Source: Alphaproteobacteria bacterium (GTDB lineage: Bacteria; Pseudomonadota; Alphaproteobacteria; Rhodobacterales; Rhodobacteraceae). From it: 64,000 nucleotides of DNA. Each line of letters starts with the position of its first letter. The first letter of the stretch is position 1. The stretch covers positions 1-64,000 of the forward strand of contig JAUHZO010000015.1 of assembly GCA_030425925.1 (NCBI GenBank). The letters run 5' to 3'. Positions 34,656 through 43,090 of the stretch are shown here, in pieces. The notes under the pieces were generated by a model. The model had not been told where the DNA came from and did no database searches. It was given only the letters and a program-made list of their open reading frames with translations. The position numbers were made by a program, and so were the translations under genes.

Positions 34656-35241
34656 GGGGCAGGCCGGCGATGATCTGGTCGTACACAGTCTGCACCTGGG
34701 CGCGCGCATGCTCAAGCGTGTCGGTTTCGATCACATAGGTGGCCCGGGCGCATTTTTCGGCGTTGGGCATCTGCCGGGCCAGGATGTGGTCGAGATCGGC
34801 TTCGGTCATGGTGCCGCGGGCGAGGACACGAGCGCGTTGCGTTTCACGTGAAACCGTCACGCATGCGGTGGCGTCCATCTCGGCATCGGACCCGGTTTCG
34901 AACAGGAGCGGAATGTCGAACACGGCGACTGGCGCGTCGCAGGATCGTGCGAACCGGGCGCGATCCGCCCTTACCAGCGGATGGGTGATGGTTTCGAGCC
35001 GGTGCAGGGCGGTTGTGTCCTTCTGGATGATGGCGCGCAGAACCTCGCGCGAGACGCCGCCCGCGCGGATGGCGTCTGGAAACACCGCACCAATGGCGTC
35101 CACCGCCGCACCTCCCGGGGCATAGAGCCCGCGCACCGCGGCATCGGCGTCCCAGACTGCGCAGCCGAGATCGGCAAACATCGCCGCGGTGGTCGATTTG
35201 CCCATGCCGATGGAGCCGGTCAGGCCAAGGCAGAAGGTCAT
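34648..35241 (-). CDS. coaE: Dephospho-CoA kinase
   Basis: CoaE, 197 residues, performs the last step of coenzyme A synthesis. The P-loop is [12 protein letters not shown] near residue 6; other family marks are [14 protein letters not shown] and [11 protein letters not shown]. It overlaps dnaQ and aroE by 8 and 4 bp. The codons for VSRET contain a perfect 14-bp parS core (34841-34854), so the same DNA codes for protein and is a likely ParB binding site. Confidence 0.96.
   Translation of the reverse strand: MTFCLGLTGSIGMGKSTTAAMFADLGCAVWDADAAVRGLYAPGGAAVDAIGAVFPDAIRAGGVSREVLRAIIQKDTTALHRLETITHPLVRADRARFARSCDAPVAVFDIPLLFETGSDAEMDATACVTVSRETQRARVLARGTMTEADLDHILARQMPNAEKCARATYVIETDTLEHARAQVQTVYDQIIAGLPHA
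34841..34854. other. parS: parS centromere site within coaE
   Basis: GTTTCACGTGAAAC is a perfect 14-bp palindrome and the core of the ParB recognition site TGTTTCACGTGAAACA; the outer bases differ (C on the left, C on the right). It is about 2.1 kb left of the middle of the candidate origin. Confidence 0.85.
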
Positions 35242-36071
35242 CGCAGAACCGCAGCCCGGGTGGATTCGTCAACCTCGGGGCGCATGCCGAACCAGCGTTC
35301 GAAACCGGGTACGGCCTGGTGCAACAACATGCCCAGCCCATCGACGGCCACACAGCCCTGTGCCTCGGCTTCGCGAAGTAGCCGGGTCTGCAGCGGGGAA
35401 TAGACCAGGTCGGTCACCAGCGCGCCGCGCTGCAATCCGTCGAGCGGCACGCGCAACTCCGGCTTGCCGGTCATCCCCAGCGACGTGGTGTTCACGACCG
35501 TCGGGGCGTCTTCGACGATATTGCCGGCCTGGACCCAGTCGAAGACCTGCACCCGATTGCCGAAATCCGACTTCAGCTTGTCTGCCCGCACGCGGGTTCG
35601 GTTCGACAGGCGGATCTCCGGCACACCCACATCCAGCAAGGAAGCAATGACCGCACGCGCCGCCCCTCCGGCACCGAAGACCGCGGCGGGCCCCGCCTTT
35701 GGCGACCAGTCCGGCGCGGATTGCCGCAGGTTTTCGATAAAGCCGTACCCGTCGGTGTTGTCGGCATGAATCCGGCCATCCGACCGGAAGATCAGCGTGT
35801 TTGCTGCACCGATCAGCGTGGCCCGGTCCGAGATCTGGTCGGCAATGTCCATGACCCGTTCCTTGTAGGGGATGGTCACGTTGGCACCGACAAAACCCAG
35901 ATGGGGCATCAGTTTCAGCGCCTCTGCGAGACGGTCGGCGGGCACTTCAATGGGGATGTAGTGTCCGGGCATGCCGTATTTGCGCAGCCAGTGCTGGAAC
36001 AGACGTGGTGAGCGGGAATGGGCCACGGGCGCGCCGATCACGCCGGCGAGGGGGATTCGGGTCATTGTCAT
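35238..36071 (-). CDS. aroE: Shikimate dehydrogenase
   Basis: AroE, 277 residues, reduces 3-dehydroshikimate with NADPH. Catalytic-type motifs are HSRSPRLFQHWL near the N-terminus, the substrate-binding NVTIPYKE, and DNTDGYGF; the nucleotide-binding GAGGAARAVIASL follows. The ATG at 36071 overlaps the maf stop by 4 bp; a second ATG at 36065 is also possible. It sits in the maf-aroE-coaE-dnaQ run typical of the alphaproteobacterial origin flank. Confidence 0.96.
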   Translation of the reverse strand: MTMTRIPLAGVIGAPVAHSRSPRLFQHWLRKYGMPGHYIPIEVPADRLAEALKLMPHLGFVGANVTIPYKERVMDIADQISDRATLIGAANTLIFRSDGRIHADNTDGYGFIENLRQSAPDWSPKAGPAAVFGAGGAARAVIASLLDVGVPEIRLSNRTRVRADKLKSDFGNRVQVFDWVQAGNIVEDAPTVVNTTSLGMTGKPELRVPLDGLQRGALVTDLVYSPLQTRLLREAEAQGCVAVDGLGMLLHQAVPGFERWFGMRPEVDESTRAAVLR

Positions 36072-36667
36072 GCCGGGATCGTACCTCGGGTGGAAAGAAA
36101 GTTGAGCAGGGGAAGCAGCGGAAGGCCGAGAATGGTGAAATGATCGCCATCGATGCGCGCGAAGAGACGGCTGCCCTCTTCCTCGAGCTTGTATCCGCCG
36201 ACACTCTCGCCAATCCCCGGCCAGTTGCGCTCCAGATACGCGTCGAGATAGGCATCGGAAAACCTGCGCATCGTCAGGTCTGCGCGGTCCACATGCCGCC
36301 AGACCGGCGTTCCTGCCTCATAGAGAACGGCCGCGCTGAAGAGGTGGTGGCGTCGGTTTCGGAGCGTCACAAGCTGGGATCGTGCTTTGGCCCGCGTGGC
36401 AGGTTTGTCGAGGATGCGCTCGTCAAACGCGAGCACCTGGTCACAGCCCAGGACGCGGGCATCGGGAAAGCGTGCTGCGATCTTTGAGGCCTTGGCCTCG
36501 GCCAGCGCATCGGCGATGTCCCGCGGAGGGATGTCTTCGGCAAGAAGACTGGCCTTGATGCTGTCCTCGTCGATTCGCGCCGGGCTTGCGGTGACCGTCA
36601 GACCGGCGGCACGCAGCAATTTGGCCCGGATCTGGGAACCGGAGGCCAGGATCAGGTCGTCAGACAT
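36068..36667 (-). CDS. maf: Maf-family nucleoside triphosphate pyrophosphatase
   Basis: Maf, 199 residues, hydrolyses nucleotide triphosphates and is linked to cell-division arrest. The N-terminal motif LASGSQIRAKLLRAAG and the PDARVLGCDQVLAF, GESVGGYKLEEEGSRLFARI segments are characteristic. Start is ATG 36667; the upstream extension to 36739 enters the candidate origin and is rejected. It is first of the leftward maf-aroE-coaE-dnaQ run, next to the candidate oriC. Confidence 0.94.
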   Translation of the reverse strand: MSDDLILASGSQIRAKLLRAAGLTVTASPARIDEDSIKASLLAEDIPPRDIADALAEAKASKIAARFPDARVLGCDQVLAFDERILDKPATRAKARSQLVTLRNRRHHLFSAAVLYEAGTPVWRHVDRADLTMRRFSDAYLDAYLERNWPGIGESVGGYKLEEEGSRLFARIDGDHFTILGLPLLPLLNFLSTRGTIPA

Positions 36668-36860
36668 GGGGAAAGCCCTGTGCAGAACCGCTTGGATAGT
36701 CCTGAGCGTCTTTCTGCGGAAAAACCGCGGGGGTTTCAAGCTTGTGCAGGAATATCGCGGTTATGCGGCGTGCGGGATCGGTTGTCCAACTGTGGGTTTG
36801 AACAAGCGTCGGGGTGGGAAAACCTCACCCGTGTCGTGGTGTGCGGACGATGTGCGGCAC

Positions 36861-36869
36861 TTTTCCACT
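36861..36869. promoter_or_regulatory. DnaA-box-like sequence (weak)
   Basis: TTTTCCACT matches 8 of 9 positions of TTWTNCACA and is 82 bp left of the start of the better site at 36951. Confidence 0.4.
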
Positions 36870-36950
36870 GTCGAGTTTGTGGTCTTTGACGACTGATTTC
36901 GTTATATAAATTGCCGTCAATTCCGCAGGCATTCCGGTTCATTCACCTGT

Positions 36951-36959
36951 TTTTCCACA
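36951..36959. promoter_or_regulatory. DnaA box candidate
   Basis: TTTTCCACA agrees with the relaxed DnaA-box pattern TTWTNCACA and differs at one position from TTATCCACA. It lies next to an A+T-rich stretch in the maf-rho gap. Confidence 0.55.
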
Positions 36960-37158
36960 TGTGGGGAGCGGTGGAGAAGTCTTGGGACGGAAGCGAAATC
37001 CCCAGGCTCCGTCTTCCCATCCTTATCTTCATCTTTTCTTTACATTCCTATTTATGTGTGTGTTCCGGACGATCGTGTCGATTGACTCTGCCCTGCCTCT
37101 TCGGCTATTTCCCGCAGGCCTTCTGTTCTGGAGGCGTTTTCCAATGAAAATGATGATG

Positions 37159-37176
37159 TGACCCGGCGACGGGTCA
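37159..37176 (+). other. Hairpin next to the rho ribosome-binding site
   Basis: TGACCCG-GCGA-CGGGTCA is a perfect 7-bp stem with a GNRA tetraloop. AAGGA follows immediately, and the rho ATG is 15 bp after the stem, so folding could influence rho translation. Confidence 0.5.
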
Positions 37177-37191
37177 AGGAAGCGGTATGTC

Positions 37192-38463
37192 ATGACTCAG
37201 GATCGCCTGAACCTTGCCGATCTGAAGGCGCAGAGCCCCAAGGACCTTCTGTCGATGGCGGAAGAGCTGGAGATCGAGAACGCCTCGACCATGCGCAAGG
37301 GCGAGATGATGTTCCAGATCCTGCGGGAACGCGCAGATGAAGGCTGGGAGATTTTCGGCGATGGTGTTCTGGAGGTGCTTCAGGACGGGTTCGGGTTCTT
37401 GCGCTCGCCCGAGGCCAATTACCTTCCGGGTCCGGATGACATCTATGTCTCGCCCGAAATGATCCGCCGGTATTCGCTGCGAACAGGCGACACCATCGAA
37501 GGGGAAATCCGCGCGCCGGATGACAATGAGCGGTATTTTGCGCTGGTGTCGGTCACCCGGATCAATTTCGAGGATCCGGAGCGGGCGCGTCACAAGATCG
37601 CCTTCGACAACCTGACGCCGCTTTATCCCGATGAACGCCTGAAGATGGAGATCGAGGACCCGACCATCAAGGACCGGTCGGCGCGGATCATTGATCTGGT
37701 GTCACCGATCGGGAAAGGGCAGCGCAGCCTGATCGTGGCACCGCCGCGCACGGGCAAGACCGTGCTGTTGCAGAACATTGCGCACTCGATCGAGAAGAAT
37801 CATCCGGAATGTTACCTGATCGTTCTTCTGATCGATGAACGTCCGGAAGAAGTCATTGACATGCAGCGGTCGGTGAAGGGCGAAGTGGTGTCTTCGACTT
37901 TTGACGAACCTGCCGGGCGCCATGTGGCTGTCAGCGAAATGGTGATCGAAAAGGCGAAACGCCTGGTCGAACACAAGCGTGACGTGGTGATCCTGCTGGA
38001 TTCGATCACGCGTCTTGGCCGGGCGTTCAACACCGTTGTACCCTCGTCCGGCAAGGTGCTGACCGGCGGTGTGGATGCGAATGCCTTGCAGCGGCCGAAG
38101 CGGTTCTTTGGTGCAGCGCGCAACATCGAGGAAGGTGGGTCGCTGACGATCATTGCCACGGCCTTGATCGACACCGGAAGCCGCATGGACGAGGTGATCT
38201 TTGAAGAATTCAAGGGCACCGGCAACTCGGAAATCGTTCTGGATCGCAAGGTGGCGGACAAGCGAGTGTTCCCGGCCATCGATATTCTGAAGTCGGGAAC
38301 GCGCAAGGAGGACCTGCTTGTCAACAAGGTGGACCTGCAGAAGACCTTTGTGCTGCGGCGCATCCTGAATCCGATGGGCACGACGGACGCCATCGAGTTC
38401 CTTCTGTCGAAGTTGAAGCAGACGAAAACGAACTCGGAATTCTTTGATTCGATGAACAGCTGA
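37192..38463 (+). CDS. rho: Transcription termination factor Rho
   Basis: Rho, 423 residues, is the RNA-dependent ATPase/helicase that ends transcription. The N-terminal RNA-binding part (about 1-130) contains [15 protein letters not shown], the cold-shock-like RNP1 motif; Walker A is PPRTGKT (in [17 protein letters not shown]); the Walker B region is [14 protein letters not shown]- and R-loop regions follow ([15 protein letters not shown]). It starts with ATG 37192 behind AAGGA. It is first gene of the rightward origin block. Length 423 is typical. Confidence 0.98.
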   Translation: MTQDRLNLADLKAQSPKDLLSMAEELEIENASTMRKGEMMFQILRERADEGWEIFGDGVLEVLQDGFGFLRSPEANYLPGPDDIYVSPEMIRRYSLRTGDTIEGEIRAPDDNERYFALVSVTRINFEDPERARHKIAFDNLTPLYPDERLKMEIEDPTIKDRSARIIDLVSPIGKGQRSLIVAPPRTGKTVLLQNIAHSIEKNHPECYLIVLLIDERPEEVIDMQRSVKGEVVSSTFDEPAGRHVAVSEMVIEKAKRLVEHKRDVVILLDSITRLGRAFNTVVPSSGKVLTGGVDANALQRPKRFFGAARNIEEGGSLTIIATALIDTGSRMDEVIFEEFKGTGNSEIVLDRKVADKRVFPAIDILKSGTRKEDLLVNKVDLQKTFVLRRILNPMGTTDAIEFLLSKLKQTKTNSEFFDSMNS

Positions 38464-38481
38464 CGAGGGGCGGTGTCCGCG

Positions 38482-39765
38482 ATGGATACGATCTTTGCCT
38501 TGGCCAGCGCGCCGGGGAAGGCGGGCGTGTCCGTGATACGGGTTTCGGGGCCGCACGCCGAACAGGCTTGCCGCCGGCTTGCAGGCGAAGTGCCGCTGCC
38601 GAGACAGGCGGCGCTGAGGCGACTGACGGGGCGTGACGGCAACGAGATCGACGAAGGGCTTGTCCTGTGGTTTCCTGAAGGAGCCAGCTTTACCGGGGAC
38701 CCGGTTGTCGAATTCCAGGTGCATGGCAGCGTGGCGGTGATCCAGACGCTCTTGTCGGAATTGGGCCGGATGGATGGACTGCGCTTTGCCGATCCGGGGG
38801 AGTTCACCCGGCGGGCGCTGCTGAACGGGCGCATGGATCTGGCGCAGGTCGAGGCCTTGGCCGATCTGATTGATGCGGAAACCGAGGCGCAGCGGCGGCA
38901 AGCGCAACGGGTCTTGTCCGGGGCTTTTTCCGAAAAGGTGGCGGGGTGGCGGGCCGATCTGGTGCGTGCAGCGGCGTTGCTGGAAGCGACAATCGACTTT
39001 GCGGACGAGGACGTGCCGGAAGATGTGAGTGATGAGGTGCTTTTGCTTTTGTCTCGTGTTGTTGCGTCATTGCGACAGGAGATCGCGGGGGCGGCGGTGG
39101 CAGAGCGTGTCAGAACGGGATTCGAAGTGGCCATTGTGGGGCCGCCGAATGCGGGGAAGTCGACGCTGCTGAACCGTCTGGCTGGACGAGATGCGGCGTT
39201 GACGTCGGAGGTTGCAGGGACGACACGGGATGTCATCGAGGTGAGGTTTGATCTCAAAGGTTTGCCCGTCACCTTTCTGGACACGGCCGGTCTGCGTGAC
39301 AGTTCGGACAAGGTTGAAAACCTGGGAATTGCGCGGGCGCGGGAACGGGCGGAGATGGCAGATCTTCGGTGCCATCTGGTGCCGGTTGGAGAGCAACCCT
39401 TGTTGACGATCCGGCCCGGAGACCTTGTCTTGACGGCGAAAGACGATTTGGGGTCTGCCGTCAACGGCGTTTCGGGGGCGACAGGGGTCGGGATTGACGA
39501 TGTGTTGAGTCAAATCCATGAGGTCTTGTCGTCTCGGGTTGCAGCGATCGGTCTGGCGAGTCGGGATCGTCAAGCCGACCTGATCGGGCAAGCTGTGGTG
39601 TGGCTTGAGGCCGCGCTTGACCTGTTGCCGCTGGGTCCAGACGTGTATGATGTGGCGAGTCACGAGGTTCGCGGAGCATTGCTTCAACTGGAACGGCTTT
39701 TGGGCAGTGTGGATGTCGAGGATTTGCTGGACGAGATCTTCTCGTCCTTCTGCGTCGGGAAGTGA
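38482..39765 (+). CDS. mnmE: tRNA modification GTPase MnmE
   Basis: MnmE, about 427 residues, acts with MnmG to modify wobble uridine. G1 GPPNAGKS (about residues 220-227), G2 region GTTRD and G3 DTAGLRD are intact, and the C-terminal Cys motif CVGK needed for the modification is present. The G4 position reads AKDD (about 319-322) instead of N/TKxD. ATG 38482 matches the family start MDTIFALAS; a GTG at 38473 is an alternative. It is 3 bp before mnmG. Confidence 0.93.
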   Translation: MDTIFALASAPGKAGVSVIRVSGPHAEQACRRLAGEVPLPRQAALRRLTGRDGNEIDEGLVLWFPEGASFTGDPVVEFQVHGSVAVIQTLLSELGRMDGLRFADPGEFTRRALLNGRMDLAQVEALADLIDAETEAQRRQAQRVLSGAFSEKVAGWRADLVRAAALLEATIDFADEDVPEDVSDEVLLLLSRVVASLRQEIAGAAVAERVRTGFEVAIVGPPNAGKSTLLNRLAGRDAALTSEVAGTTRDVIEVRFDLKGLPVTFLDTAGLRDSSDKVENLGIARARERAEMADLRCHLVPVGEQPLLTIRPGDLVLTAKDDLGSAVNGVSGATGVGIDDVLSQIHEVLSSRVAAIGLASRDRQADLIGQAVVWLEAALDLLPLGPDVYDVASHEVRGALLQLERLLGSVDVEDLLDEIFSSFCVGK

Positions 39766-39768
39766 GGA

Positions 39769-39786
39769 GTGTTTCACGTGAAACAC
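39769..39786. other. parS: parS centromere site at the mnmG start
   Basis: An 18-bp perfect palindrome contains the full ParB site TGTTTCACGTGAAACA (39770-39785). It covers the mnmG GTG start codon and lies about 2.85 kb right of the candidate origin centre. Confidence 0.93.
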
Positions 39787-41649
39787 GAGGATTTTGATGT
39801 TATCGTGATTGGCGGTGGTCACGCCGGCACCGAAGCGGCACACGCCGCGGCGCGTATGGGCGCACGCACGGCGCTCGTCACCATGAAGACATCCGACCTT
39901 GGCGTGATGTCCTGCAATCCCGCTATAGGCGGCCTTGGCAAAGGACATCTTGTCCGGGAAATCGACGCCATGGGTGGTGTCATGGGGCAGGTCGCCGATC
40001 GCGCCGGTATCCAGTTTCGCCTGTTGAACCGCCGCAAAGGGCCCGCGGTCCAAGGCCCTCGGGCCCAGGCGGATCGTCGTTTGTACCGGGCTGCAATGGC
40101 TGACTGCATGGCGAACACGCCTCGGCTTCGGATCATTGAAGGCGAGGTGGTGGACCTTGTGCAGTCGGGCTCGCGCATCACCGGTGTACTTTTGGCAGAT
40201 GAAACCGAGATTGGTGCCCGCAGTGTCGTTCTGACCAGCGGCACCTTCCTGCGGGGCAAGATCCATATGGGTGACGTGTCCCGGTCCGGCGGTCGTATGG
40301 GCGATCGTGCCTCGACCCGGTTGGCGGATCGACTTGCCGATTTCGCGTTGCCCATGGGCCGATTGAAGACAGGAACGCCACCGCGTCTGGATGGACGGAC
40401 CATCCGGTGGGACGATCTGGACATGCAACCGGGTGACGACGACCCGGTGATGTTTTCGTTTCTCAGCACCGCTCCGGTGGCCCGGCAGGTCAGTTGCGGG
40501 ATCACACATACCTCGGCCAAGACACACGAGATCATTCGGCAAAACCTTGACCGGTCGGCGATGTATGGCGGCCATATCGACGGTGTTGGCCCCCGCTATT
40601 GCCCATCCATCGAGGACAAGGTCGTACGATTTGCGGACAAGGACTCACATCAGGTGTTCCTGGAACCAGAGGGCCTTGACGATCCCACGATCTATCCGAA
40701 CGGCATTTCAACCTCGCTCCCGGAAGATGTACAGGAAGCCTATGTCCGGACGATCCATGGTCTGGAGAACGTCACGATCCTGCAGCCTGGCTACGCCATC
40801 GAGTATGATTATGTCGACCCGCGGGCGCTGGAGTCGCGTCTGGCCCTGCGTGCGGTCGAGGGGTTGTACCTTGCGGGGCAGATCAACGGGACAACCGGGT
40901 ACGAGGAAGCGGCGGCGCAAGGTCTGGTGGCTGGGTTGAATGCAGCGGCTGCGGCGCAGGAAAGGGAGGCCGTGCGCTTTGAACGGTCGGACAGCTATAT
41001 CGGTGTGATGATCGACGATCTCACCACGCGGGGCGTCTCTGAACCCTATCGCATGTTCACGTCCCGGGCAGAGTTCCGCCTGTCCCTTCGGGCGGACAAT
41101 GCAGATCAACGTCTGACACCCCGTGCGATGGCGCTGGGCATTGTGTCCGAGCATCGCCGGACCCATTTCGAAGAAAAGATGTCGGAACTGGCAAAGGGAA
41201 AGGCCCTGCTGGAGGCGCGGGTGTTTTCTCCGTCGGAACTGCGGACGGCCGAGATTCAGGTCAACGCTGATGGCGTCAAGCGCAGCGCCTTTCAGGTGTT
41301 GGCGTTCAAGGACGTGTCCATCAGTGCATTGGGAGGTCTTGAACCGGGTTTGCAAGCGATTCCCTTGAAAATCGCAGAGCAACTGGAACGTGACGCGCTG
41401 TACGCCAATTACCTGGAACGTCAGGCGCGGGATGTGGAGTCTTTGCGGAAAGAAGAAACGATGCGGATTCCGCCCGATTTTGACTTCGACAGTTTACCAA
41501 GCCTGTCAAAGGAACTGCGGAGCAAACTGTCTCTGGCACGGCCCGAAACGATCGCGCAGGCCGGACGCATCGATGGGATCACTCCCGCGGCGTTGATGTT
41601 GCTGATTGCCAAACTCCGGCAGCAGGTCCGGATGTCGTCCGCGTCATGA
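39769..41649 (+). CDS. mnmG: tRNA uridine modification enzyme MnmG (GidA)
   Basis: MnmG, 626 residues, is the FAD-binding partner of MnmE. The N-terminal motif is [19 protein letters not shown]; further marks are [31 protein letters not shown] and the C-terminal helical domain. The GTG start (39769) lies in a parS site, so the first residues FHVKH are encoded by the palindrome; the next in-frame ATG is too far inside. GAAGTGAGGA precedes the start. It is downstream of mnmE by 3 bp and overlaps rsmG by 4 bp. Confidence 0.97.
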   Translation: MFHVKHEDFDVIVIGGGHAGTEAAHAAARMGARTALVTMKTSDLGVMSCNPAIGGLGKGHLVREIDAMGGVMGQVADRAGIQFRLLNRRKGPAVQGPRAQADRRLYRAAMADCMANTPRLRIIEGEVVDLVQSGSRITGVLLADETEIGARSVVLTSGTFLRGKIHMGDVSRSGGRMGDRASTRLADRLADFALPMGRLKTGTPPRLDGRTIRWDDLDMQPGDDDPVMFSFLSTAPVARQVSCGITHTSAKTHEIIRQNLDRSAMYGGHIDGVGPRYCPSIEDKVVRFADKDSHQVFLEPEGLDDPTIYPNGISTSLPEDVQEAYVRTIHGLENVTILQPGYAIEYDYVDPRALESRLALRAVEGLYLAGQINGTTGYEEAAAQGLVAGLNAAAAAQEREAVRFERSDSYIGVMIDDLTTRGVSEPYRMFTSRAEFRLSLRADNADQRLTPRAMALGIVSEHRRTHFEEKMSELAKGKALLEARVFSPSELRTAEIQVNADGVKRSAFQVLAFKDVSISALGGLEPGLQAIPLKIAEQLERDALYANYLERQARDVESLRKEETMRIPPDFDFDSLPSLSKELRSKLSLARPETIAQAGRIDGITPAALMLLIAKLRQQVRMSSAS

Positions 41650-42263
41650 TCAGAGAGTCGAAGGCACCGGTGGATGTTTCACGTGAAACATCCGAGCGGC
41701 TGGACCTGTACGCCGAACTGCTTCAAAAATGGACCCCCAGGATCAACCTGGTCGCACCATCCACGGTATCAAACCTGCGAACCCGACATTTCGACGACTC
41801 CTTGCAACTGTTCGCTCTGGTCCCGGACAGCATCCGTCATTGGGCGGACCTTGGGTCAGGCGGCGGATTTCCCGGCCTCGTCATTGCGATCCTTCTCGCC
41901 GAAAAACAGCCGGACGCACAGATCACCCTTGTCGAAAGCGACACCCGCAAATGCACCTTTCTCCGGACGGTGGCACGGGACACCGGGGTTGCGGTCACAA
42001 TCCGGCAGGCACGGATTGAAGACCTGGACCCCCTGAACGCGTCGCATCTCAGCGCCCGCGCCCTCGCGCCTCTGCCGCAACTACTGGCCCATGCCAGCCG
42101 CCACCTCGCACCCTCGGGAACGGCGCTGTTCCCGAAAGGACGCCAGTGGCAAGCGGAGCATGCAGCTGCTCGAGACTCATGGCGTTTCACCTGTGTTCCC
42201 CATACAAGCCGGACGGACCCTGAATCCGTCATCCTTCAGATCGGAGATATCAAACATGTCTGA
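41646..42263 (+). CDS. rsmG: 16S rRNA methyltransferase RsmG (GidB)
   Basis: RsmG, 205 residues, methylates G527 of 16S rRNA with SAM. The SAM-binding segment is [17 protein letters not shown], followed by [19 protein letters not shown], and [17 protein letters not shown] is typical of the family. The codons for DVSRETS contain a perfect 22-bp parS palindrome. It overlaps mnmG (4 bp) and parA (8 bp). Loss of this gene in other bacteria gives low-level streptomycin resistance. Confidence 0.96.
   Translation: MIRESKAPVDVSRETSERLDLYAELLQKWTPRINLVAPSTVSNLRTRHFDDSLQLFALVPDSIRHWADLGSGGGFPGLVIAILLAEKQPDAQITLVESDTRKCTFLRTVARDTGVAVTIRQARIEDLDPLNASHLSARALAPLPQLLAHASRHLAPSGTALFPKGRQWQAEHAAARDSWRFTCVPHTSRTDPESVILQIGDIKHV
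41672..41693. other. parS: parS centromere site within rsmG
   Basis: A 22-bp perfect palindrome contains TGTTTCACGTGAAACA (41675-41690) with matching GGA / TCC flanks. It is the longest of the three sites. It codes for residues DVSRETS of RsmG and lies about 570 bp before parA. Confidence 0.95.
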
Positions 42264-43065
42264 TCCTCTGGCGCGCAGCGCTTCCAAGATCATCGCGATC
42301 GCCAACCAGAAGGGGGGCGTGGGCAAGACCACCACCACCATCAACCTTGGTGCCGCTTTGTGCGAGCTGGGGCTCAAGATCCTCGTCGTCGATCTCGATC
42401 CGCAGGGAAACGCGTCCACAGGTCTCGGCATCGAACCGGAAGATCGCGACTTCACCACCTATGACCTTCTTCTCGACGAGGTCGACATGGAAGACGTGAT
42501 CGTGGAAACCGCCACTTCCGGCCTGTCGCTGATCCCCGCCACGGTGGATCTGAGCTCCGCCGACATGGAACTCATCGCCAACGAAAAGCGCAGCTTTCTG
42601 CTGCATGACGCACTGCGGCAGCCGGTTCTGTCCGGATATGCCTTCGACTACATCCTGATCGATTGTCCGCCATCGCTCAACCTTCTGACGGTGAACGCGA
42701 TGGTCGCTGCACATTCCGTGCTTGTGCCGCTGCAAAGCGAGTTCTTCGCCCTCGAGGGCCTGTCGCAACTCATGCTCACCATCCGGGAAGTCCGTCAGAC
42801 TGCCAATCCCGATCTGCGGATCGAAGGTGTGGTCCTCACCATGTATGATGCGCGCAACAACCTCTCGCAGCAGGTCGAGGCGGACGCCCGCGACAATCTT
42901 GGTGATCTGGTTTTTGCTTCGGTGATCCCGCGCAATGTCCGGGTCAGCGAGGCCCCGTCTTATGCCTTGCCTGTCCTGTCCTACGACACGACCTCCAAAG
43001 GTGCCGCCGCCTACCGCGCGCTGGCCACCGAACTGCTGAAAAAGAACGCACGCCTTGCCGCGTGA
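42256..43065 (+). CDS. parA: Chromosome partitioning ATPase ParA
   Basis: ParA, 269 residues, is a Walker-type ATPase for chromosome segregation. The deviant Walker A is KGGVGKTTT (N-terminal region), Walker B is VVDLDPQGN, and DYILIDCPPS follows. GGAGA precedes the ATG. The gene overlaps rsmG by 8 bp and is 25 bp before parB. Three parS sites lie within 8 kb. It probably moves the ParB-bound origin. Confidence 0.97.
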   Translation: MSDPLARSASKIIAIANQKGGVGKTTTTINLGAALCELGLKILVVDLDPQGNASTGLGIEPEDRDFTTYDLLLDEVDMEDVIVETATSGLSLIPATVDLSSADMELIANEKRSFLLHDALRQPVLSGYAFDYILIDCPPSLNLLTVNAMVAAHSVLVPLQSEFFALEGLSQLMLTIREVRQTANPDLRIEGVVLTMYDARNNLSQQVEADARDNLGDLVFASVIPRNVRVSEAPSYALPVLSYDTTSKGAAAYRALATELLKKNARLAA

Positions 43066-43090
43066 CACAAGAAACCAGAAGGGGCACGAG

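Larger units (their letters stand above)
36668..37191. other. oriC: Candidate chromosomal replication origin (oriC)
   Basis: This 524-bp gap between divergent maf and rho is the longest intergenic stretch in the window. It holds A+T-rich tracts (36891-36925, with gttatataaatt; 37021-37061, pyrimidine-rich) in a G+C-rich background. DnaA-box-like sequences are TTTTCCACA (36951), TTTTCCACT (36861) and TGTGCAGAA (36679, reverse). Two GANTC sites (GACTC at 37084 and 37194) are present. In Caulobacter the origin lies between the maf-aroE-coaE-dnaQ-secB side and the rho-mnmE-mnmG-rsmG-parAB side; the same sides meet here. Function is inferred, not shown. Confidence 0.6.

Noticed and set aside
37812-39464. 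A 550-codon minus-strand open frame with Ser/Arg-rich sequence
   Set aside because: It overlaps rho and mnmE in antisense and has no domain.
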